Assembly (NCBI RefSeq): GCF_910592395.1
Contig: NC_088322.1
Coordinates: forward strand, 2,234,001 to 2,298,000
Reading direction: 5' to 3'
Length of the DNA: 64,000 nt
DNA from: Lineus longissimus
Lineage: Eukaryota; Nemertea; Pilidiophora; Heteronemertea; Lineidae
Made by a program: the position numbers and the translations under genes. How positions within the stretch are numbered: the first letter of the stretch is position 1; the number at the start of each line of letters is the position of its first letter. This document shows, piece by piece, positions 1-7,361 of the stretch. The notes under the pieces were generated by a model, which searched no databases, had not been told where the DNA came from, and saw only the letters and a program-made list of their open reading frames with translations.

Positions 1-131
1 CTGGGTCAGAAAAACCTGTTGGGTCAGAAAAACCTTTAAAATTTAATGTACAACAAAAACCTGTAGTGTCTGTAGGATCAACACTAAACACTAGAAATGA
101 CAGAACAACTGATTCTAGTTATTCCCACTAA
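1..131 (+). CDS. C-terminal end of repeat protein (Polinton A), partial
   Basis: The frame is open from base 3 to a TAA at 129-131. It begins with two 18-bp direct repeats encoding a GSEKPV-like hexapeptide and ends in a Ser/Thr-rich tail (SSYSH). Its position just before the 2-TM gene, and its SH ending, match the 105-aa protein of copy B at 23506-23823, where the hexapeptide is VVENPP. The protein is therefore a homologue with a different repeat expansion. No function is recognised. The N-terminus lies outside the window. Confidence 0.6.
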   Translation, partial: GSEKPVGSEKPLKFNVQQKPVVSVGSTLNTRNDRTTDSSYSH

Positions 132-135
132 TTAA

Positions 136-795
136 ATGGATGGAGACAATAAGGTTTATCCAGATTTAAGTAATTTAAACTCTGAAAGTCATTTGAACTA
201 TGAAAGGTCTGAAAAGCATACAGAAAGTAACCCTCAGGCTTTCAGACTACAACAAATATGTGAGGTTAAGAGTTTCTTAGAAAGCGAGATTGAATTTAGA
301 AGAAAGATATTTTCAAAGTACAAAAAAGCATTTAGCGTAATTACTGGCATTAGCCACTTCCTTAATTTAACTAGCGTAGCAGCCGGATCTGTTGGTGTTT
401 CCGCTCTAGCTGGTGTCATCACGGCACCGATAGGCTTAGCTTTGGGTGGCGTAACAATAGGTAGTGCCATTATTTCATCAGCCTTAGGCTGGGAGAAAAA
501 GAATATTCTAAGGAAAATTGAAAAGCATGAGAATATCAGAATGTTGGCAATTTCAAAACTGAACACAATCAATGATTTGGTTAGTAAAGCCTTAACCGAT
601 TCTCACATATCTACAGATGAGTTTACTTTGATTCTCAAGGAGAAGGAGAAATACATTTCGATGAAAAATGCCATTAGGAAAAAACAAAGGGAGGCAAGTT
701 CAGCTGTTGATGTAGAGTCTTTAAAGAAGACTTTTTTAGAAGAAGGAAAAAAACTAGCACAGACAGAGATGCTAGAAAAACTAAAGGTTCAGTAA
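136..795 (+). CDS. Two-TM glycine-rich Polinton protein with candidate -1 frameshift tail (copy A)
   Basis: 219 aa, starting at an ATG inside TAAATGG. A long hydrophobic Gly/Ala-rich stretch (about residues 78-118) looks like a membrane hairpin and is followed by a Lys/Glu-rich, helical C-terminal half. It is strongly similar to the 223-aa protein of copy B (23843-24514). The zero frame stops at 793-795. The -1 frame is open from about 690 to a TAA at 924-926 and encodes a tail conserved with copy B that ends in LPSAPPYSLV. A slippery heptamer A_AAA_AAA lies in phase at 747-753. Function unknown; a virion or membrane role is inferred from the hydrophobic hairpin and the PSAP tail. Confidence 0.75.
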   Translation: MDGDNKVYPDLSNLNSESHLNYERSEKHTESNPQAFRLQQICEVKSFLESEIEFRRKIFSKYKKAFSVITGISHFLNLTSVAAGSVGVSALAGVITAPIGLALGGVTIGSAIISSALGWEKKNILRKIEKHENIRMLAISKLNTINDLVSKALTDSHISTDEFTLILKEKEKYISMKNAIRKKQREASSAVDVESLKKTFLEEGKKLAQTEMLEKLKVQ

Positions 796-956
796 ATCAA
801 ACAGGACCCGGACTACGTCCTAATCCTAATGTGGTGTATCACTATCACTATTATCATGACTTCGGTGTTAGGGATGAATTTCACCAAGTAACACTACCAT
901 CAGCACCACCCTATTCATTAGTTTAATCGAACTTTGTTCTCTGGACGTAGTCCGAC
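796..956 (+). other. -1 frame tail of the 2-TM protein plus intergenic hairpins
   Basis: Bases up to 926 encode the conserved tail (His/Tyr-rich, then PSAP) in the -1 frame relative to the upstream gene. A single mini-hairpin, GGAC-TAC-GTCC, sits at 810-820. After the tail stop comes a complete double mini-hairpin (928-954), directly before the 3' end of PolB on the other strand. Confidence 0.55.
928..954 (+). repeat. 27-bp double mini-hairpin (A-1)
   Basis: Two 11-nt hairpins, GAAC-TTT-GTTC and GGAC-GTA-GTCC, separated by TCT and bracketed by C and G. Flanks are AAT and ACT. Copy B has unrelated bases here (around 24628), so this one replaced sequence rather than inserting cleanly. Confidence 0.8.
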
Positions 957-1244
957 TCAAGCGAAGTTTGAATCGCTGTAATCTATGTAGCCTTCATAAT
1001 ACATTCCAAATGGTAAGGTGCTTATTCCATCTTCAAGTATGAACCTCTTGTCATCAAAAGGACTGAGGCTTTTTTTGTCAACTTCTTCCAAATAGATTTG
1101 GTGTTTATCTGATCTTAAGTGTCTCATCTTGTGGTAAAATGACCTACTCTTTTCAAGACAATCAACATAGTCATCAAATGAGATATTTCTCCTTACTACA
1201 TTCTTGGCAATACCCTTCAATTTCTTAGAATCGTAATCTTTTGT

Positions 1245-1271
1245 CGAGCCTTGCTCTCCAGACATAGTCTT
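1245..1271 (+). repeat. 27-bp double mini-hairpin (A-2) inside polB
   Basis: Hairpins GAGC-CTT-GCTC and AGAC-ATA-GTCT separated by TCC. Compared with copy B (around 24920) exactly 30 bp are added, giving ten extra codons in PolB; GTC is the probable 3-bp duplication. Confidence 0.85.
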
Positions 1272-2208
1272 GGTCCTGTAAGCGTACATCTTACTTCTCA
1301 GGGCAATGAATTCAGTCATCTCTACTCCTCCTAGCTCATCCTTAAAGTAGCCTGGTACCTTCTTTTTACTGGTATCATAGAGTGGATGATCTTTTGGATA
1401 ATTACTGAAGTCAAAATAGTGTCTCAACTCCTTTAAGTCTTTAGTTAAGTCATCAGTATTAATGTTAAGTACAAAGGAATCTGTATCTAGATACAGCAGT
1501 TCAATATTTTTCTCACCAAAGTACGGTTGAAGAACTTCATAATAGAATTCATACATTAATAATTTAGACAATTCAAGTACTGAAGCTCCTATGTAGATTG
1601 GTTTGTTGAATTTCATTGATGTTTTCCTCATGCTAATAGCAGCATTATGTTCGTCAAATACGCATATCGATGAAAACCTGGGATTGGCCATTACATTCCT
1701 GGCTCTCTCCCCGTCCGATACAAATTCAATTTCAACCCTGTTCCTTACATTCTCACAAGTTTTTCCATAGAACGCATTATTCATTAATTTAAAGTAATCT
1801 TTCTCAAAATCAGTCTTAGAATCCATACGTCTTTTAGTGTTAAAATCAATGTATGGTGCTAACCACTTTGATTGTTTAAAGCTTATCACTGAATGAATCC
1901 TCTTAAGTACCATTCCGTGCTTGAGGTAAAATTGTAGCATTCTGTAATGCACTATGTAATTAGTTTTATCCTTTTGTGTTAGTATTAGTTTCTCTACATT
2001 TGATCTTTTATCATCACCCAGTAACTCTCTCTGGTAAGGACTTAATTCATCATCTTCAATAAAGAGAGATTCGGGACAGAATGGAAAGTTCCTTGACTTA
2101 AATTTAATATTTCCTGGATACTCCAAATCAACCTCTAAGAAGTAGCCTACTTCACTATCACTTGGAATTGCCATAATCTGCTCTTTACTGATAACATTCA
2201 TGTTAAGT

Positions 2209-2235
2209 CGGACTTTGTCCTGAGAGCATAGCTCG
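2209..2235 (-). repeat. 27-bp double mini-hairpin (A-3) inside polB
   Basis: Hairpins GGAC-TTT-GTCC and GAGC-ATA-GCTC separated by TGA, flanked by AGT on both sides (2206-2208, 2236-2238). Copies B (about 25860) and C (about 61745) have the empty site with a single AGT. Ten in-frame codons are added to PolB. Confidence 0.92.
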
Positions 2236-3918
2236 AGTGGATCAATATCTATCATTTCAAAACTACCATAGGGTTGAGGTTCCATCATGGACCAGCCGTA
2301 GAGATTATTTGCGTCTACGTAGAGTAGTTTGTGGTGTTCATCTGCCTTGACATGTCTTGTTCCTATAACACCCGAAATTCCACCTCGTATTGCTTTCTCA
2401 AAAGTAAGTATCAGTGGTATCAGTCAGTAGTTCTAGGTTTATTCCTGTGTACTTCAAACCAGCTTGCCAGGTTAGGCCTGGTGCCGAGTAACAGTGACAG
2501 GGATCTATCTGAAAGTAGTTCAAATTGACATCCCTGAATTTCTCAAATAAATCAGCTAAAAGGATCACATCAGTTTTGAGGTAGAGGTCAATGAACTCAC
2601 CGTGATTCCTGATCTTGAAATGATCCCATATTACCTTAGCCTCATCATAGGCAGAATCAGGTGCCATTTCATTTTTCAATTCGTCAAAAAACATAGACTT
2701 TTCTAGGTAAGTGACATTGTAGCTTTCATGTGATGTGTAAAAAGAGTAAGGTGCTGAACCCTTCTTCCTCAATAGCTTAAAGTCAGTGGTATTTAGGAAC
2801 AGCTGTCTGGTAATTTTAAAATCATCATCCAACAATGATTTGGTTATGTTGTCTAAACTGGACTGCAGGAATCTGTACGAGTCCAAAAACCTGAAACAAC
2901 CGAACTGAAATGAGATGTATTCCTCTGATGTTTTGGCAAGTATTTTCAGTTTCTTGTACTTCGGTAGCTTATTCATTAATTCTTTAATAAATAAGTGAGA
3001 ATCGTAATTACTGAGATTGTGAAAAAACACTGGAACAAACATAGCTTTCTTTTCATTCAAATTACACGAGTTGTGAGCAGCACCTCGATATCTACCACAG
3101 TAGTGATCATGATCCTTGACCTTGTCATAACCCAAAGGTTGATTACAATAGTAACAATGTGTTTCTAATTGATATTTATGCCAGTCTTCATCTGTCATTG
3201 TTAGAGGAAAGTTACAGTTCAATAAATTAGAGAATTGTTCTTCCATCCTGATTAACCAATTACAGAACACGTCTACAACATCAGCACCCCTGTGAGACAC
3301 ATACTGGCTACTGTAAAGGTGTGTGTAGTCTGAGTGAACATAAACACCAACAGCTGATGCATTTTGTTTAAAAAGTTTCTTTGAACTCGGTTCTTTCATC
3401 ATAGGTGGCTCTACTGATACTACTGGTATGTTGCCTTCGGCAGAAGAACAAGGTTCGCTTATCGCTTCGAAATCAGCATAGATCACAAACGGAACTCTAT
3501 TTTTGAATGAGTGTTTTTCAAATTTAATTTGTGACCATTTACTGTTAGGTGGAGGCAAAGTAATCTTACAGTAATCGTGTTCTCCACATTTCTTTTTATG
3601 TTTATCTAGTGTTGACTTCCTGTAAAAGTAATTCATGCATCTCCTGCAAAGATACACTCTATGAGCTAGTGTCCTGAAGAAAAGATTGATGTCTCTTATG
3701 TACATGAAATGGTCCTTGAAATACAACAGATCGATGACATCATCATCATCATAATTCTTGGACAGGTAGAGAGGTTCTAGTTTTGCCTCACAGGTGCTCT
3801 TAGCCCATTCGTTCTCTAACTTGAACACATTAATCTTGAGATTATTATCACTCTCTATCTTAGGAATATCCTTTTGAATACATACAGGAAATGATTTGAT
3901 TTTGATATCAGTAGTTTT

Positions 3919-3945
3919 CGAACTCTGTTCTCGTGACGAAGTCAT
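3919..3945 (+). repeat. Ancient double mini-hairpin fixed in polB
   Basis: Hairpins GAAC-TCT-GTTC and TGAC-GAA-GTCA separated by TCG. The same structure occupies the same codons in copy B (32667-32691) and copy C (60767-60791), encoding a TSSREQSS-like peptide. It therefore predates divergence of the copies. Confidence 0.75.
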
Positions 3946-3980
3946 TTCTAGCATATCGGTAGTGATATTGAATGTACTCT

Positions 3981-4007
3981 CGAGCTATGCTCTCAGGACA
4001 AAGTCCG
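3981..4007 (+). repeat. 27-bp double mini-hairpin (A-4) introducing a stop in polB
   Basis: Hairpins GAGC-TAT-GCTC and GGAC-AAA-GTCC separated by TCA, flanked by TCT on both sides (3978-3980, 4008-4010). Copy B (about 32728) has the empty target. The 30-bp gain keeps frame, but on the PolB strand the first loop reads TAG (3985-3987). Confidence 0.92.
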
Positions 4008-4772
4008 TCTCTGGATTTTCTTTCAGATATTTAGCGGCCAATAAAGACCAGAGAAAACATTTATTGTCATTTGATTCCACATTTATTACTGCTTTTGTTT
4101 TAAATGGTAATTTAGTGTAATGACCACCTTTACACCTCTTGTAAGAACAGATGGTCATGTTACAAGACTCTATTTTATTTAAAGTAAGTCCAGAACCTTG
4201 AAAGTACCTTTCCTCAATCTGTGTCTTAATGTAGTTTAACTGGTTGGTTATGGCATAAATTGCCTGGTTCCTTGAAATTATGCTTTCCATTGGAGACTGT
4301 ATGGGGTGTGTTACACTTTCACCCTGACGATCAAACTGAGCAAATACTGATATGCTAATTTTGTGATGGTAATCATTGAGTTGAAATAATACCTCCTCTA
4401 ATTTATCTCTGTATTCATACACTTGTTTAGCTTCTCTGTCAATCTTCAAACTAATGGTGACTACAGGCTTGCCAAATTGTTTTACTATTTCTATTCCACT
4501 CACTTTTTTTATGCCATCTAGCTCATTTTCCTCAAATGCAAGTTTCTTATCCATAGTTTTAGGGATCAGTGATTGGGCTCGGGGTTGAGCAATAGGGACA
4601 TAATCCGGATTTAATTTACTTAAGTGACCTTTGGTTCTCCTGTGAATAGCCATATTATTGTAGGATATGTACTTGTCACATGTAGTGCAAAGTATTTTCT
4701 GATTCTTATCAGTCATTCTATTTATTAGATTAAAATTTATTAAATTCAATAAATCTCTTGAATTAAATAGAA

Positions 4773-5723
4773 ATGGACTTCATAATCAATGAACAAGAAT
4801 GTAATGAAGCCAAATTTGAGTACTACTTAACAGACCAATTAGACATAAAATCCATTACTTTGAAATCGATAACCTTTTACAATTCATGGTGGACATGTGA
4901 TTTTCTACCAGAGGGAGTAAGGATTTTCTCATTTCTAGTCGAAATAACCAGAATTACAAAACATGAGCCCTTAGATAAACAATTATGGTGTAGGACATTA
5001 TTTGCTCCTGGACTTGAAACAGATACACTTGAAAAGGAAGTCATGAAAATTTGCGAACGGCATTTGGAAAATGATTCTACCACAACTAAAGACACCATTA
5101 CTCAATACACATTTCCATACTCTCGACATTTTAGTTTAAGTGAGTTTTGTGAGGTATGGCAAAAATACATAAAAGAAATTGGAATAAGCCATGTGAAAAT
5201 TTACTGTGATAACAATAATTACATAACCCTTGAACTTACAGAGGATAAAGAGTACCCTCTGAAAGTAGACAAGTTAGATAAAAATGAAAAAATCAAGATT
5301 GAGAGAAACACAGAAGGTTTTCAAATAAGCAAAACCATAAGAGAGGTGATAGAAAAACAGCTCACAGTGGTGAATGAGTGGTTTGGCTTTAAGCAAACTA
5401 AATTCACCAAGAAAGGAAAATACTACTCCACAAGACCACTCAACTTTTACAGGAAATATCTATTCCTGCAAGCTAATTTGGTTGACAAAGCTAAGACCCT
5501 CTACAACAATAAACCATCTAACATTTTCTGCATCATACCTGTAGAAGATGGTGACCAAATAAAAATGCAGCGATACGAACCGAATTGTAAGAAAACGATA
5601 AATAAGTGTACTAATCACATAAAATTCGAAATCACTGATGAGAATGGTAAGCTAGTTAATTTCAGAGGAACAGAGGTTTCTTTAGAGTTAAGAATCGAGC
5701 TCTGCTCTCAAGACGAAGTCTGA
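4773..5723 (+). CDS. Penton-like paralogue, copy A (C-terminus altered)
   Basis: 316 aa, divergent from PolB with about 23 bp between the start codons. The N-terminal pattern (acidic/aromatic start, alternating hydrophobic strands) and the end (a strand of type IKFEITDENGKLV, then VSLELRIE) resemble the 248-aa penton-like protein at 19521-20267 (LNIRLTDEKGDII...VQYQLVL). That suggests a single-jelly-roll paralogue, for example a minor capsid or spike-base protein. In copies B and C the protein continues about 20 residues further and its stop overlaps the converging gene. In A those codons are replaced by an array of 27-bp elements, which supplies a new stop. Confidence 0.6.
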   Translation: MDFIINEQECNEAKFEYYLTDQLDIKSITLKSITFYNSWWTCDFLPEGVRIFSFLVEITRITKHEPLDKQLWCRTLFAPGLETDTLEKEVMKICERHLENDSTTTKDTITQYTFPYSRHFSLSEFCEVWQKYIKEIGISHVKIYCDNNNYITLELTEDKEYPLKVDKLDKNEKIKIERNTEGFQISKTIREVIEKQLTVVNEWFGFKQTKFTKKGKYYSTRPLNFYRKYLFLQANLVDKAKTLYNNKPSNIFCIIPVEDGDQIKMQRYEPNCKKTINKCTNHIKFEITDENGKLVNFRGTEVSLELRIELCSQDEV

Positions 5724-5783
5724 CTGAGACAAGGTCCAGAGAACAAAGTTCGACTCGAGCAGAGCTCTCAAGACGAAGTCGGA
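5697..5783 (+). repeat. Tandem array of three 27-bp double mini-hairpins
   Basis: Units at 5697-5723, 5727-5753 and 5757-5783 are separated by ACT and ACT and followed by ACC, a strict 30-bp period. The middle unit (AGAC/GGTCC-type plus GAAC-AAA-GTTC) is in opposite orientation to the other two. The array replaces the last codons of the penton-like paralogue found in copies B and C. Confidence 0.85.
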
Positions 5784-5796
5784 CCACCTGATGAGA

Positions 5797-6333
5797 TCAT
5801 TCCATTAAAGGAATAGTACATTTCTTCTCTTTAACTACAGGTTTAACAAGAGGGTTAATTGATCCCTTCATGACTGCTTCATTCGGACTTTGTCCTGAGA
5901 GCATAGCTTGATTCAAGCCTGATCGCTGCTCTTTACTTACTTTTTTAGGAAGTTTCTTAAACATAATGAATGCTGCTAAAATAACGGCACCTAAACCTAG
6001 TACATAGACATAAGTATTACTACTAGATTCACGCAGTGATACATCAGTATTTTGAGATTGTGGTTCTTCTTCCTCTAATTCTTCTTCCTCCTTTTCCACA
6101 ACTCTGTTGTTTGGTGAGGAGTCCTGTACTTTAAATGTCGTCTTATCCTTTTTTATCCTCTTAAATTCCTTAGATCTTCTACCCAGTTCTCTAGACCATG
6201 CTAATTGTTTCTCTGATCGAGGTTTCTTAGACACTGAAACTTTAGTCGAACTTTGTTCTCTGGACGTAGTCCTAGTCGGACTTTGTCCTGAGAGCATATC
6301 TCGAGTAGTATCAGTTACAGTTTCAAGTTCCAT
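5797..6333 (-). CDS. Single-TM basic/acidic protein, copy A
   Basis: 178 aa, starting at TAAATGG. A basic N-terminal half (motif LAWSRELGRRS) is followed by a Glu-rich stretch, one membrane segment (about residues 108-128) and a basic tail ending CTIPLME. Copy C has the clean 152-aa form (58532-58990). A is longer because one 27-bp element (5884-5910) and a tandem pair (6247-6303) add 10 and 20 codons in frame. Function unknown; conserved in three of the copies here. Its 3' end converges on the penton-like paralogue. Confidence 0.7.
   Translation of the reverse strand: MELETVTDTTRDMLSGQSPTRTTSREQSSTKVSVSKKPRSEKQLAWSRELGRRSKEFKRIKKDKTTFKVQDSSPNNRVVEKEEEELEEEEPQSQNTDVSLRESSSNTYVYVLGLGAVILAAFIMFKKLPKKVSKEQRSGLNQAMLSGQSPNEAVMKGSINPLVKPVVKEKKCTIPLME
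5884..5910 (-). repeat. 27-bp double mini-hairpin (A-8)
   Basis: Hairpins GGAC-TTT-GTCC and GAGC-ATA-GCTT separated by TGA, flanked by ATT on both sides. Empty site in copy B near 34568. Adds ten codons to the single-TM protein. Confidence 0.92.
6247..6303 (-). repeat. Two tandem 27-bp double mini-hairpins (A-9, A-10)
   Basis: Units 6247-6273 and 6277-6303 have AGT before, between and after them (6244-6246, 6274-6276, 6304-6306). Copies B and C have a single AGT at the empty site. The insert is exactly 60 bp and adds 20 in-frame codons. Confidence 0.92.
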
Positions 6334-6352
6334 TTATCTTGGCCGAATTTAA

Positions 6353-6379
6353 TTCGAACTATGTTCTCATAACCAGGTT
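6353..6379 (+). repeat. Old double mini-hairpin between two minus-strand genes
   Basis: GAAC-TAT-GTTC and TAAC-CAG-GTTA separated by TCA. A diverged form is at the same place in copy C (about 58488-58514). It is intergenic and predates the A/C split. Confidence 0.6.
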
Positions 6380-6382
6380 AAT

Positions 6383-7193
6383 TTAGTCTTCTTTATCATC
6401 ACTACCTGTGATATCTAGACTTTCATCTATTGATTTGTCACATTCAGAGACAGTCATATTTGGTGTATTCATATTTGATGCAGTCATACTCGATGCAGTC
6501 ATAGATGATTCCTCATGACAATGACCTAAAGTAATAAGTGTTGTTGAGGCAAGTGCAGTTAGTGCACCCATTCTCAAACTCAACCATCCAAGCCATTTAT
6601 CCAACTCGTTAGTTATCAAATAATCATTTCTAAGATCATGATAAAGATTATCTTCATCATCTATTGGTAATAACCACCTTGATAATTTAGTGTAAGCTTT
6701 AATTACTGTCTTACCCAAAGAATCATTAAGTCTGGCAGCCATCTTTGTTTCATACATTCTATGGTGTTTTAAGATTTCTTTTTCAGTCATATTATCTAAG
6801 TCATTAAAAGTTATTTGTTTATTAAGGAAATCCTTGCTTTTACCAGTTGCAACTAGAATCTCTAAGTCTTGTTTGGCTTTAAGGCCACTATCAGTCAAAT
6901 AGTTCAAATTTTGTTGATTGCTAGTTGAGCCTAGTTGGCAACTAGAATTGACTATTCCTTGACTGGGATTAACTATTCCTTGACTAGGAGTAACAAAATT
7001 TGAACTATTCAACTGCTTGTCGATTTGTAGAGCAGTTCTGTTGAAAGTTAGTTCTGTTTTGTTGGTAACTACCAGTGTTCTGTTGGTTAGAAGCCCCAAC
7101 TCGAGCTAAGCTCTCAGGACTCATAACACCAATCTGTTTCATCTGTTGTTCAATCACTGCAGATGTCTGACTATTCATTTGCTGATTATTCAT
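6383..7193 (-). pseudogene. Asn/Gln-rich Polinton protein, copy A (frameshifted)
   Basis: Equivalent to the 268-aa protein of copy B (34921-35727). The N-terminus is Gln/Asn-rich with SYQQN-type repeats, followed by a helical domain with conserved Trp residues (SRWLLPIDDED, DKWLGW). In A the reading frame shifts around 7005-7090, between the Q/N-rich part (starting at 7193 in TAAATGA) and the rest, so the product is split. Function unknown; position in the structural block suggests a virion protein. Confidence 0.7.
7102..7123 (+). repeat. Decayed double mini-hairpin
   Basis: GAGC-TAA-GCTC is intact, but the second hairpin is truncated after GGACT. Copies B (35615-35641) and C (57706-57732) have the complete element at this site with ACT/AGT duplications, so A carries a partially deleted descendant. 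Confidence 0.75.
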
Positions 7194-7266
7194 TTAAAAT
7201 TATGGAAAAATGACTGTTAAGTGCAAAATGCTGTTTTCACAACTTTATTGCATCTTAACACTAGCT

Positions 7267-7323
7267 CGAGCTATGCTCTCAGGACGAAGTCCGGCTCGAG
7301 CTGTGCTCTCAGGACGAAGTCCG
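7267..7323 (+). repeat. Two tandem 27-bp double mini-hairpins (A-12, A-13)
   Basis: Units 7267-7293 and 7297-7323 have GCT before, between and after. They differ at one loop base. Copy B (about 35796) has the empty site with one GCT. They lie in the 3' end region of the zinc-finger-like gene. Confidence 0.92.
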
Positions 7324-7361
7324 GCTGGTGTAAACTTAATATTACTGATGCAGTTAATGTC

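Larger units (their letters stand above)
957..4749 (-). pseudogene. polB: Protein-primed-type family B DNA polymerase, copy A (broken)
   Basis: Replicative polymerase of Polintons, expected to prime on a terminal protein. From the N-terminus: a C2H2-like finger (CTTCDKYISYNN), a second finger (CRRCMNYF), exonuclease motif YADFE, and an endonuclease-VII-like zinc/His knuckle (CYYCNQ...KDHDHY...YRGAAH). The polymerase motifs are DANNLYG (motif A), NNAFYGK (motif B) and YLDTDS (motif C). Catalytic residues are intact, but the gene is interrupted by an in-frame TAG carried by a 27-bp insert (3981-4007) and by a net 2-bp loss near 2400. Two further 27-bp elements (1245-1271, 2209-2235) add ten codons each without breaking the frame. 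The start is probably the ATG at 4749 or the internal one 12 codons later, preceded by TAATAAATAGA. Confidence 0.9.

Noticed and set aside
4590-4610. NPDYVP codons of polB (CCGGATTATGTCC) as another mini-hairpin insertion
   Set aside because: Only one hairpin with a weak stem, present in all copies without an empty site; may be chance.
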